NCBI GenBank assembly: GCA_036498905.1
Contig: DASYER010000039.1
Location: forward strand, 1 to 64,000
DNA from: DAIDKA01 sp036498905
GTDB taxonomy: Bacteria > Pseudomonadota > Gammaproteobacteria > Steroidobacterales > Steroidobacteraceae
Length of the DNA: 64,000 nucleotides
Direction: 5' to 3'
The notes under the pieces were generated by a model that searched no databases, was not told the DNA's origin, and was given only the letters and a program-made list of their open reading frames with translations. Positions 43,152 to 51,260 of the stretch are shown piece by piece. Within the stretch, counting starts at the first letter, position 1, and each line of letters begins with the position of its first letter. The translations under genes were made by a program, and so were the position numbers.

Positions 43152-44045
43152 CTACTTAGCCGGCTGCGATCCTGCCGCGGCCGGCTTCGCCCCTTCCTGA
43201 TGCTCGGCGGCGTCATGACCCTTGGTGGTGCTGGGCAGGTTCGCGTTCAGATTCGGCAGACACTCGACCTCGGGTACGTCGCTGTAGTCCTCGCGGATGA
43301 AGTGCTTGGTGTTGTGCCACTCGCCCTTCCAGTTCTTCGGGTCGGTCATCGTGTACTGAACTTCCAGGGTCTTGCCCTTGTCCTGCAGGCGATATCTCTC
43401 GACGATTTCAAACTGGTCGGAGACCGGCAGCCCCCGGTCGATCCAGTGCTGATTCGGCTCCAGGTACTTGGTGCTGACGACCAGGCTATCGCCCTCCCAA
43501 TGACCGATGGACTCACCGTTGTAGGTGAGGATGGCGATATCCGGATCGGTGTGCTTGCGGCCGTCGAGGTAGATCACCCGGTAGCTGTTGGTGAAGCCGA
43601 AGATCATATGTACCGAAGTCGGCAGCTGGATGATATTCGTCGGCCACACCCGGGTCATGATCATGGGCATACCGGCCGGAAAGCAGTCACCAATGCTGTC
43701 GCGATAGGGTTTGTGGGCCGCGCTCGCCGCGGCCGCTTCGACCATGGCCTGTTTCGCCGGTTCGTAGAACTCCGGATACGGTGGCCCGAACATGAAATCA
43801 TTGAAGGCGTGGCGCAGATTCACGAACCAGGTGCCGGTCATGTCAAAAGGCGGCTTCGGCCGCGCCTTGTGCAGGTTCTGCGGTGCCAGGGCGCCGTAGT
43901 AGCCGTCGTGTTTGTGGGCGAGGTCGTCTTCCTGCTTCGGGCCCAGCCCGGCGCGCGGCGCCTGCTGCGCGATGCCAAGAGTGCCCGTCAGCAGCAGTAG
44001 CGCGGCGCCGAGCGCAACGCCAAAATTCCGGCCGGTGATTCGCAT
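43152..44045 (-). CDS. Secreted conserved hypothetical protein (DUF6152-associated type)
   Basis: 297 residues from ATG 44045, preceded by AAAGGGG and starting with a signal peptide (RNFGVALGAALLLLTGTLGIAQ). Recognisable elements recur in secreted proteins often found next to DUF6152 genes: CFPAGMPMIMTRVWPTNIIQLP, RVIYLDGRKHTDPD, YNGESIGHWEGDSLVVSTKY, and a C-terminal YTMTDPKNWKGEW. Biochemical function unknown; predicted beta-rich periplasmic. It sits 45 bases after the DUF6152 gene, in the same orientation, with a Lys/Ala-rich tail. Confidence 0.75.
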   Translation of the reverse strand: MRITGRNFGVALGAALLLLTGTLGIAQQAPRAGLGPKQEDDLAHKHDGYYGALAPQNLHKARPKPPFDMTGTWFVNLRHAFNDFMFGPPYPEFYEPAKQAMVEAAAASAAHKPYRDSIGDCFPAGMPMIMTRVWPTNIIQLPTSVHMIFGFTNSYRVIYLDGRKHTDPDIAILTYNGESIGHWEGDSLVVSTKYLEPNQHWIDRGLPVSDQFEIVERYRLQDKGKTLEVQYTMTDPKNWKGEWHNTKHFIREDYSDVPEVECLPNLNANLPSTTKGHDAAEHQEGAKPAAAGSQPAK

Positions 44046-44090
44046 CGTTCGCCCCTTTTGATTAATTTTTCTGATGTTCTGCGGCAACGA

Positions 44091-44477
44091 TCAACGCGAC
44101 TGTTCGCCGCCGAGTACCTTGCCGTCTGCCAGTACGATCGAGACATACTGCCCGCCCGGAGTACCGTCGCGCAGTGGCCGCACCGTCACGGTCACCTTGT
44201 CACCCGGTTTGAGCGTGGTGCGCTTCCAGCCGTCGCGGACGAGGTTGTTGGGGCTGTTCATTTCCACTGCCCACACTTCAGAGGCGCCGCCGGGCTTGTC
44301 GACGTTCACCTTGAAATTGGCGTGTGGATTGCTCCAGTTGAAATCGATGATCGTGCCGCTGATGTCGACCTTGCGGGCGATGTCGAACATCGCACCGGAA
44401 TGATGCGCAAAGGCGGGAGTCAGAATGGTCGCCACACCGACAAGAAGGCTGAAGGCGGCAGTACGTAAGCGACGCAT
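44091..44477 (-). CDS. DUF6152 family secreted protein
   Basis: 128 residues from ATG 44477, the start that gives a signal peptide (MRRLRTAAFSLLVGVATILTPAFA). The mature part opens with the family's AHHSGAMFD, continues with VDISGTIIDFNWSNPHANFKVNV, and ends with a small beta-barrel-like region (LKPGDKVTVTVRPLRDGTPGG). DUF6152 proteins are periplasmic with no proven role. Probably transcribed with the SnoaL-like gene upstream and the secreted gene downstream. Confidence 0.85.
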   Translation of the reverse strand: MRRLRTAAFSLLVGVATILTPAFAHHSGAMFDIARKVDISGTIIDFNWSNPHANFKVNVDKPGGASEVWAVEMNSPNNLVRDGWKRTTLKPGDKVTVTVRPLRDGTPGGQYVSIVLADGKVLGGEQSR

Positions 44478-44551
44478 GGGATTCTCCTGGTGAGACGGTC
44501 GACGATGGTATCGCCGCATGAGTTGCCGGTGCAACCGGCCGGATGGGCGGC

Positions 44552-46558
44552 TCATTTCCCGGTCACCGGGTTCACGTAGTGAAACGGCGGCAGGAATGAG
44601 CGCGGATACATTTCGAAGTGCATGGTGGGCGGCGCATCCGGCGGGTTGCTCGCGGTGACTCCCGGTGCATCGCGTGCCGGCAGATCCTTCCAGCCCACAT
44701 CGTAGGGCGCGAAGTAGGTGTTGATGACGTGGTCGGATTCGATGCGCCAGATGCCATCGCGCTTCACATAGGTGTTCTCGTAGATCCCGCCCATCCAGGT
44801 GCCGTTCTTGCCGTAGTTGCCCATCATGCTGAACGCGCGCGAGCGCATCTTTGCCGTCTGGCCGTCACCGGCAACGTCGATGACGGGCTGGAACTGCATA
44901 TGGTTGTGCAGCACGCCGTCATCCAATCCCTGCTGCCCATATAGATTCAGGTTGCGGCGCACCGCGGGCTTGCCGGTGTACACGCCACGCAGCGCGATTT
45001 CGATGGTGCCCTCCGGCGCCCACAGATCCGTGAGGGCATCCCACTCCAGGGTCGCCAGGTAGTAGCCGTACATCGAGTGCAGGTTCTCGATGATCGCAGC
45101 ATCCTGCAGCAGCCCTAGGCGATGCTCGAGACTGGCGGCGGTGGCGGCCATGGCCGCAGGCGTCGCGCCGACTGCCTTCAGGTCGGCAGCGGAGGGGCTC
45201 CAGGAGGATGCAGGCGCACTGCCCGTCACCGGATTGGGATAGTCAAATGGCGCGCGGATCGGGGCGCGCGCCGGGGCGGCGGCCCGATCGGGCTTCAGGT
45301 CCGGTTCCATGCGCGAATAGGTCGTAATCTGCTTCGCCCAGCCTGCCTCGTAGGGCGTATACAGTGTCGGATAGAAGTGCAGGCGCCGGATCAGCCAGAC
45401 GCCGTCGCGCTTGACGTACTCGTTTTCAAGAACCCCGACGCCCCATTCGTGGTATTGCCCGGCGAGCGCAATCTGCGCGAATACATGCCAGCGGGCGCGT
45501 GCCGTGGCGCCATCGGCGTTCACGTGCACGATGGCCTGCAGTTGCATGTTGTCGTACAGTCGCCCGGCGACCGGTCCCTCAGGGCCGATCATGCGCAGAT
45601 AGCGCAGCACGTGCGCCTTGCCGATGAAGGCGCCGCGGCCGGCCAGTTCGATCTCGCCGTCGTCGGCGAACAGATCGGCGGCCTGACTCCACAGCCCCTT
45701 GTCGAGGTAGTAACCGTAGATGCGCTGCAGTTTCTCGATCGCGTTCTGGTCTTCGAGCAACTGCACCTGATGAGTGAGTCGGGCAAGATGCCGGGGGAGC
45801 TGCGCTTCACCGTCAACAACATGCGCAACGGCGCCCACGCTGCCCTGCGCGCCATCGGTACGCAGACTCGGCGCCTGATTCTTGAAATGAAAGTGCGGCA
45901 CGTGAGCGCCCGGCCAGACCTTGTACTGCTCGGTCGGTGGCGAGTCCGGCGGCAACGACGCCGGCGCATAGTGGCCACCATTGACATCAGGGTTGCGCGC
46001 CCAGCCGCCGTCGGCATAGGGGGTCATCAGCGTCTGGTACCAATGCAGCGCGCTGATCTTCCAGACTCCATCTTCCTTTACGTACTCGTTCTCGTACGGA
46101 CCTTCACCCCACCAGGCCCCCTTGCCGGACTGACCCGCCAGAATCACCGAACGCCAGGTGCCCAGCGCATGCAGGCCATCCGGCGCCAGATTGACGACCG
46201 GCATCAGCTGCAGGTATTGATTGACCTGCCCCGGCGCCAGGCCCATGTGTCCGCCGCCCACGGCCAGGAAGTACTGCAGCACGCGCTTCTGCCCTCGATA
46301 CACGCCATCGAGGCCGATTTCGAGCGTGGCATCGTGCGAAAAAAGCTTCGCGACCTGATCCCACTGACCCACATCCAGGTAATAGCCATATGCGCGTTGC
46401 AGACGCTTGATGTCCTCAATGTCGCGCAGCGACACCGCCTGGGCCTGCAGGGTGGCGACCGTCTGCGGTAGTGTTGCGGCATTAACCATGCAGGCCCACA
46501 CGCCGGCGAACGCTGCAGCCACTAAAACGGCCTGGCGCCTGGTGGAACCTGCTGTCAT
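44552..46558 (-). CDS. Secreted protein with three SnoaL/NTF2-like domains
   Basis: 668 residues with an N-terminal signal (STRRQAVLVAAAFAGVWACMVNAA; the RR could suit Tat, but no strict motif). Three homologous ~150-190-residue NTF2-like domains follow, each opening with the same helix: IEDIKRLQRAYGYYLDVGQWDQVAKLF, then IEKLQRIYGYYLDKGLWSQAADLF, then IENLHSMYGYYLATLEWDALTDLW, and each containing ENEYVK or ENTYVK plus DGVW/DGIW. Single-domain relatives are isomerases, hydratases or ligand binders. Triplication in one secreted chain is unusual. First gene of the cluster with DUF6152. Confidence 0.85.
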   Translation of the reverse strand: MTAGSTRRQAVLVAAAFAGVWACMVNAATLPQTVATLQAQAVSLRDIEDIKRLQRAYGYYLDVGQWDQVAKLFSHDATLEIGLDGVYRGQKRVLQYFLAVGGGHMGLAPGQVNQYLQLMPVVNLAPDGLHALGTWRSVILAGQSGKGAWWGEGPYENEYVKEDGVWKISALHWYQTLMTPYADGGWARNPDVNGGHYAPASLPPDSPPTEQYKVWPGAHVPHFHFKNQAPSLRTDGAQGSVGAVAHVVDGEAQLPRHLARLTHQVQLLEDQNAIEKLQRIYGYYLDKGLWSQAADLFADDGEIELAGRGAFIGKAHVLRYLRMIGPEGPVAGRLYDNMQLQAIVHVNADGATARARWHVFAQIALAGQYHEWGVGVLENEYVKRDGVWLIRRLHFYPTLYTPYEAGWAKQITTYSRMEPDLKPDRAAAPARAPIRAPFDYPNPVTGSAPASSWSPSAADLKAVGATPAAMAATAASLEHRLGLLQDAAIIENLHSMYGYYLATLEWDALTDLWAPEGTIEIALRGVYTGKPAVRRNLNLYGQQGLDDGVLHNHMQFQPVIDVAGDGQTAKMRSRAFSMMGNYGKNGTWMGGIYENTYVKRDGIWRIESDHVINTYFAPYDVGWKDLPARDAPGVTASNPPDAPPTMHFEMYPRSFLPPFHYVNPVTGK

Positions 46559-46733
46559 GGTCGGTTTTCCTCATGTTGGGGGCGCGTCCCTGCCCCACGA
46601 TGATACGTGAGTGTGCCCCATGGCCGAACAGCCGCGATCAGCGGCTGGGCCCAATACACCGTGACGATAAATAAACACCGTCGCAAGGGCGACGACGGCA
46701 ATGAGCAGCACCGGCAGGCTGCTCGGCGGGCCC

Positions 46734-46988
46734 TTAGACCGAGGTTTTCTCGGAGGTGGGGGCCTTCTCGGCGGTCGTGGTCTTGTCGCGCTCCTGAATG
46801 GGCAGCTGACGGGCCTCGGCCGGCGGGGGTGGAGCGTCGGCCTCGCGCTCGCCTTCCTTCATCGAATCCTTGAATCCACGCACGGCCTGACCGAGATCAG
46901 AGCCAATGGTACGCAGCTTCTTCGTCCCGAAAACCACCAGGACGACCAGCAGGACGATCAACAAATGCTTGGGGGAGAAAAGATCCAC
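46734..46988 (-). CDS. tatA: Twin-arginine translocase subunit TatA
   Basis: 84 residues: one N-terminal helix (KHLLIVLLVVLVVFG), the hinge FGTKKLRTIGSDLGQAVRGFK with the conserved Phe-Gly, an amphipathic helix, and a charged Pro-rich tail. This is the TatA/E type that forms the Tat translocation pore. tatB and tatC are not adjacent, so either the genes are scattered or this is an additional TatA copy. Confidence 0.93.
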   Translation of the reverse strand: MDLFSPKHLLIVLLVVLVVFGTKKLRTIGSDLGQAVRGFKDSMKEGEREADAPPPPAEARQLPIQERDKTTTAEKAPTSEKTSV

Positions 46989-47357
46989 GTCGGTAATAGC
47001 CTCTAAAAAGCCTCGTACACAATAATACGCCTTTGCTGGGGATGGCGCCGAGCACCACTGCTCAACCAGGCCTTAAGCTATGCCATACGGTTGAGAAATC
47101 GTACAAATTTCTTCAGTACTTTGCCTTAAGAATCAATATCGGTGTGCCGATACCTAAGACACTGCCTTGAGTATAGCACCCAGATGGGGCGAAAAATGAT
47201 TTGACATTGTTTTTCGTAGCACGGGGCGTATATTCAGTAATCAAAGCGGGACGATGCAGGGTTTACTTGTCAAATAACAGCAATACGCCAGCGTTGCCAT
47301 AACGTTTCAAGCACAGGCACCCGCCAGGCGTTGTTTCATCTTCGAGAAGAGGTCGCG
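46989..47357. other. 369-base intergenic region with repeats and inverted repeat
   Basis: No supported gene. It is more AT-rich than its surroundings. GCCTTAAG occurs at 47070-47077 and 47123-47130 and a variant GCCTTGAG at 47164-47171. A dyad TATCGG-TGTG-CCGATA lies at 47137-47152. A TTGACA box at 47201-47206 and TATATT at 47229-47234 are 22 bases apart, too far for a standard promoter together, though TTGTTT at 47207-47212 could serve TATATT with 16 bp. Likely holds divergent promoters for tatA and the small gene at 47358. Confidence 0.4.
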
Positions 47358-47702
47358 ATGAGCACAACATGGGAGAAGTTTCAGGGCGCTACCCTTTCCC
47401 TGGCGCGGTCGGGTTCACTCAAGGAGCGTCTGACCGATGCCTACCGCAATCACCTCTCGGCGGTCGCCGAGGATGAACTGCCGCGCGAGATCCGGGAGCA
47501 GTTCCACAACGTGCGTTGCTCGTTGACCCGCGAGCAGCCCCAGCGTGGCGAAGACGCCATCCGCGCCACGGTGCGTAAGATGTCCAGCCACGAGGCGGAG
47601 AATATCGCCGAGACGGTCGTGCAGATGATGTCGGTGATGGCCCGCTCGGCCCCGTCCGGGCGCCCGGCTTCTGCCGTACCTTTGTACCTGCTCGAAGCGT
47701 AG
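47358..47702 (+). CDS. Small hypothetical protein
   Basis: 114 residues from ATG 47358, chosen for the AAGAGG just upstream. Soluble and helical; segments such as LKERLTDAYRNHLSAV, REIREQFHNVRCSLTRE and AENIAETVVQMMSVMARSA stand out. I recognise only a weak likeness to conserved unknown proteins of Gammaproteobacteria. It is convergent with the TIR-like gene, 33 bases between stops. Confidence 0.55.
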   Translation: MSTTWEKFQGATLSLARSGSLKERLTDAYRNHLSAVAEDELPREIREQFHNVRCSLTREQPQRGEDAIRATVRKMSSHEAENIAETVVQMMSVMARSAPSGRPASAVPLYLLEA

Positions 47703-47735
47703 TCAGCGCCGCAGCGGCGCGTCGCCCACGACTGG

Positions 47736-48188
47736 CTAGTCGAGTTTGAACTCGATGGTTTCCCAGCGATTGGTTTCTTCGTGCCGTGCCTGGCGCTTGA
47801 TGGCGTCCACCAGCGCCCGCCCGTCCCAATCCACCACTTCATTGGCCATGTCGCTCAGCGCCTTCGCCACGGGAAGCGCGCTGCCGAAATGCTTCATCAA
47901 CACGACGGGCTTGTTACAGGCTTGGGCAAACACCATCTGAAACTGCAGCAGATCGCGATTGGCCTCCGCGAGGCTCGGCAGCGCGATCACCACTTCAGCC
48001 GGCGCAATCTGTTTGCGCAGGCTTTCGCGCAGTGCGTCCTTGTCGCCCGCGGGCATGTGATCGGGTGTGCTGCAGTTCTTGTAGAAGAAATTGTTCGAAC
48101 TTTCCAGGTATTCGAATACCCGCAGGTAATCGTCACTGTTGTCCCAGCTGTGAGTAACGAATAGTTGAATAGGATGGGCTTGCGACAT
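47736..48188 (-). CDS. TIR-like (DUF1863/MTH538-type, ThsB-like) domain protein
   Basis: 150 residues from ATG 48188. The first strand and loop read IQLFVTHSWDNSDDYLRVFEYLE, matching the FISHSWxxxxDY pattern of DUF1863 TIR-like proteins, including ThsB of Thoeris defence. LRESLRKQIAPAEVVIALPS and CNKPVVLMKHFGS fit later strands. At the position where I expect the conserved catalytic glutamate, the sequence has QFQMVFA (Q84). No ThsA-type partner is nearby; a phosphodiesterase-like gene diverges from it with only 23 bases between. Could be a defence component, a signalling TIR or a non-catalytic relative. Confidence 0.75.
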   Translation of the reverse strand: MSQAHPIQLFVTHSWDNSDDYLRVFEYLESSNNFFYKNCSTPDHMPAGDKDALRESLRKQIAPAEVVIALPSLAEANRDLLQFQMVFAQACNKPVVLMKHFGSALPVAKALSDMANEVVDWDGRALVDAIKRQARHEETNRWETIEFKLD

Positions 48189-48211
48189 GGCTTGCGCGAC
48201 TGTCCAACGGT

Positions 48212-49090
48212 GTGGATGGTTGTCAGCGCAGTCTGTCACAGCGGGCAGCCAGCCGCAAAATCGGCTTTCTTGAGAGTACAATCCGGAAGCTTCAGCATCT
48301 GGAAAGGCATAAAGAGCGGCAGCCGTTGCGCCTGGTCGTCTACAACATTCGCTACGCGACGGGCACCGGGGTCGCTTTTCACCTGCCGCTGCCGGGTATG
48401 GGATACCTGCGTCCCAACCGGCGCGTGCTCGCCGGTATCACCGAGTTCCTGCGGGTGGAGAAGCCCGACGTGGTGGGACTGATTGAGGTGGACACCGGCT
48501 CGATCCGCTCCGGAATGGTCAATCAGGTCGAGCACATCGCCCAGCATCTGGGGCACTTCTCGACCTATGAGTGCAAGTACGGCGTGGAGTCGTTGAACCA
48601 GTTCCTGCCCATCGTGCGCAAGCAGGCGAATGCCTTCCTGGCCGCGCCGACCGTGCCGGGCGGACGCTTTCATTATTTCGACACCGGGATCAAGCGACTC
48701 ATCATCGAGCTGGAGCTGGATGAGGTGTGCGTGTTCCTGGTCCACCTCTCGCTCAAGTACCGGCATCGCCAATACCAGCTGCGCTCCTTGCATGACCTGA
48801 TCATCAAGTCCAACAAGCCGGTGATCGTGGCCGGTGACTTCAACACGTTCTGGGGCAACCATGAGATCTACCTGTTCATGCGCGCCGCGGGCCTGCGCAG
48901 CGCCAACGTTCTGGAGCTGCCCTCCTTCCCCTCACGCGTACCGCGTGTGGAACTGGACTTCGTCCTGGTCAGCGCGGACATCGAGGTCACGGACTTCCGC
49001 GTGCCGGACATACGCTTCTCGGACCATCGCCCGCTGATCTGCGACTTCAATGTCCACCGCGGCGCCCTGCGCCGCGACAATGCCGCATGA
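48212..49090 (+). CDS. Endonuclease/exonuclease/phosphatase (EEP) superfamily protein
   Basis: Up to 292 residues; the GTG at 48212 is the first start, but the conserved domain begins near residue 38, so the true start may be later. All EEP metal/catalytic elements are visible: LVVYNIRYATG (N45), GLIEVDTGS (E92), VAGDFNTFWG (D209, N211), LDFVLVS and FSDHRPL (D271, H272). Such enzymes cleave phosphodiester bonds in DNA, RNA, nucleotides or lipids. No signal peptide. Divergent from the TIR-like gene, so the two may share control. Substrate unknown. Confidence 0.85.
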   Translation: MDGCQRSLSQRAASRKIGFLESTIRKLQHLERHKERQPLRLVVYNIRYATGTGVAFHLPLPGMGYLRPNRRVLAGITEFLRVEKPDVVGLIEVDTGSIRSGMVNQVEHIAQHLGHFSTYECKYGVESLNQFLPIVRKQANAFLAAPTVPGGRFHYFDTGIKRLIIELELDEVCVFLVHLSLKYRHRQYQLRSLHDLIIKSNKPVIVAGDFNTFWGNHEIYLFMRAAGLRSANVLELPSFPSRVPRVELDFVLVSADIEVTDFRVPDIRFSDHRPLICDFNVHRGALRRDNAA

Positions 49091-49133
49091 AGCTCGGCAC
49101 ACCGCATCGCACCCACTAGCCGCGAAAAAGACT

Positions 49134-51197
49134 ATGAGCAATTCAGCCTGGAAAATGGAGCGCGACACTCAGGGCATCGCCTGGCTGACTCTCGATAAGC
49201 CAGGAACCTCTGCCAATACGCTCTCGCAACAGGTCATGCGCGAGCTGGATGCGCTGCTGCAATCCCTGGCCCGAACTCCTCCGCGCGGGGTCGTCATTCG
49301 CTCGGGTAAGCCTTCCGGCTTCATTGCCGGCGCCGACATCAACGAGTTCACGACTCTCGCCAACGCCGCCGCCGGCTACCAGCTCACCCGAGCCGGACAG
49401 GTCACTTTCGGGCGCCTCGAACGACTGCCCTGCCCCACGGTTGCCGCCATTCATGGCTTCGCCCTGGGCGGCGGTCTGGAGCTGGCCCTGGCCTGCCGGT
49501 ATCGCGTGGCCGTCGGCGATGAGCGCCTGCAGCTGGGCCTGCCGGAGGTGCAGCTTGGCATCCACCCGGGCTTCGGTGGCAGTGTGCGTGCCGTGCGCCT
49601 GCTCGGCGTGCGACCGGCCATGCAGATCATGCTCACCGGCCGCCCGGTGCGAGCCGACAAGGCCGCGCGCATCGGTCTGGTGGACCGGCTCGTGGGTGCC
49701 ACTGAACTGGATGAGGCGGCACGCGCGATGGTGCTGCAGTCTCCTTCCCCTCATCGGCCCCCACTGGTCGAGCGGCTGCTCAGCCTCGGTCCGGTACGAC
49801 CGTTCATCAAACCGGCGCTGATCCGACAGGTCGCCGCGAAGGCCCCTCGAGCTCATTATCCGGCCCCCTACGCCATGATCGAGCTGTGGGCCCGCAATGG
49901 TGCCCACGGCGAGGGCGCGTTCGAGGCCGAGGCTCGCTCCATCGCGGCCATGTTCGAAACGCCGACCTCGCACAATCTGATCCGGGTGTTCCTGCTGCAG
50001 GATCGGCTCAAGGCCCAAAGCACCAAGGCGGCGGCGGAGGTCAAGAATGTTCATGTGATCGGCGCCGGCGTCATGGGCGGCGACATTGCGGCCTGGTGCG
50101 CCGTACGCGGCTTCAACGTGACGCTGCAGGATCGGGCGCTCGAGTACATCGAGCCGGCGCTGAAGCGTGCGGGCGAACTTTTCGAGAAGCGTCTGCGTGA
50201 CGCGGAAAAGGTCGCGGCCGGCCGCGCGCGCCTGCGCGCCGATGTCGAGGGCGCCGGTGTCGCCGACGCCGATGTGGTCATCGAGGCGATTTTCGAAAAC
50301 CTGGACGCGAAGCGCGCGCTGTACGCGACGCTCGAGCCGCGCATGAAGCCCACGGCTTTGCTGGCCACCAACACCTCGAGCCTGAAGCTTGAGCCGCTGG
50401 CCGAGCAACTCGCCCGACCCGAGCGGCTGGTCGGGTTGCATTTCTTCAACCCCGTCGCGCAGATGCCGCTGGTTGAAGTGGTGTGTGGCGAGAAGTCCTC
50501 CGCGGATGCGCAGGAGCTTGGCGTGGCCTTCACCCGCCGCCTCGACAAGCTGCCGATCGTGTGTCGCAGCGCGCCGGGCTTCGTCGTCAACCGGGTGCTG
50601 ATGCCCTACCTGCATGAGGCCATGCAACTGGCCGAGGAAGGCGTGCCGCTGGCCGCGATCGACACGGCCGCCATCGATTTCGGAATGCCGGTCGGACCGA
50701 TCGAGCTGGCCGATGTGGTGGGCCTGGATGTGGCCAAGGACGTGGGAGAGATCATCGCCCGCGAACTGGGCGGAACGGCGCCGGCTCATCCGCAGCTCGC
50801 GCAGCTGGTTGCCGCGGGCAAGCTCGGACGCAAGAGTGGTACGGGCTTCTATACCTGGCACGAAGGTCATCCGACCAAGCCGTCGGCGGCGGCTGCCGCG
50901 CCATCGGATGCGGCCGATCGGATGATGCTCGCACTGGTCAACGAGGCCGTTGCCTGTCTGCGCGCGGGCGTGGTGGCCGATGCGGATCTGCTCGACGCCG
51001 CGGTGATTTTCGGCACCGGCTTTGCCCCGTTTCGCGGCGGGCCGATTGCCTATGCGCGCGCGCGTGGCATCACCGAATGTGTGCGTCGCCTGACCGACCT
51101 GGCCACACGACACGGTGAGCGTTTTAGGCCCGATCCTGGCTGGGATACGCTCGAACAGACCTTGCAAACCGTGAACGGCGTACCAGGGCCAGTATGA
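49134..51197 (+). CDS. Bifunctional enoyl-CoA hydratase/3-hydroxyacyl-CoA dehydrogenase (FadJ/FadB alpha-type)
   Basis: 687 residues from ATG 49134. Enoyl-CoA hydratase domain (~1-280): oxyanion SGFIAGADINEF, HGFALGGGLELALACRYR and the glutamates around LPEVQLGIHPGFGG. 3-Hydroxyacyl-CoA dehydrogenase domain (~300-600): NAD motif VIGAGVMGGDIAAW, NTSSLKLEPLAEQ, and the catalytic histidine in GLHFFNPVAQ; C-terminal 3HCDH repeat follows. It performs two consecutive beta-oxidation steps. No thiolase gene is adjacent. Cytoplasmic. Confidence 0.95.
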   Translation: MSNSAWKMERDTQGIAWLTLDKPGTSANTLSQQVMRELDALLQSLARTPPRGVVIRSGKPSGFIAGADINEFTTLANAAAGYQLTRAGQVTFGRLERLPCPTVAAIHGFALGGGLELALACRYRVAVGDERLQLGLPEVQLGIHPGFGGSVRAVRLLGVRPAMQIMLTGRPVRADKAARIGLVDRLVGATELDEAARAMVLQSPSPHRPPLVERLLSLGPVRPFIKPALIRQVAAKAPRAHYPAPYAMIELWARNGAHGEGAFEAEARSIAAMFETPTSHNLIRVFLLQDRLKAQSTKAAAEVKNVHVIGAGVMGGDIAAWCAVRGFNVTLQDRALEYIEPALKRAGELFEKRLRDAEKVAAGRARLRADVEGAGVADADVVIEAIFENLDAKRALYATLEPRMKPTALLATNTSSLKLEPLAEQLARPERLVGLHFFNPVAQMPLVEVVCGEKSSADAQELGVAFTRRLDKLPIVCRSAPGFVVNRVLMPYLHEAMQLAEEGVPLAAIDTAAIDFGMPVGPIELADVVGLDVAKDVGEIIARELGGTAPAHPQLAQLVAAGKLGRKSGTGFYTWHEGHPTKPSAAAAAPSDAADRMMLALVNEAVACLRAGVVADADLLDAAVIFGTGFAPFRGGPIAYARARGITECVRRLTDLATRHGERFRPDPGWDTLEQTLQTVNGVPGPV

Positions 51198-51260
51198 TGC
51201 TGTGCTACCATGAAAATCCAATCCGAAGACCCTGTCATCACCCATTAATCAGCCGCGCAA

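Noticed and set aside
45122..46471. 449-residue open frame on the plus strand
   Set aside because: Antisense shadow of the triple SnoaL-like gene.
47736..49090. Complete Thoeris defence system
   Set aside because: There is no ThsA-like SIR2 or macro-domain protein; only a TIR-like protein and an EEP enzyme are present.
49143..51245. 700-residue open frame on the minus strand
   Set aside because: Lies wholly antisense to the FadJ-like gene with codon-position complementarity; the composition (His/Arg/Gly-rich) is that of a GC-rich shadow frame and no domain is recognisable.
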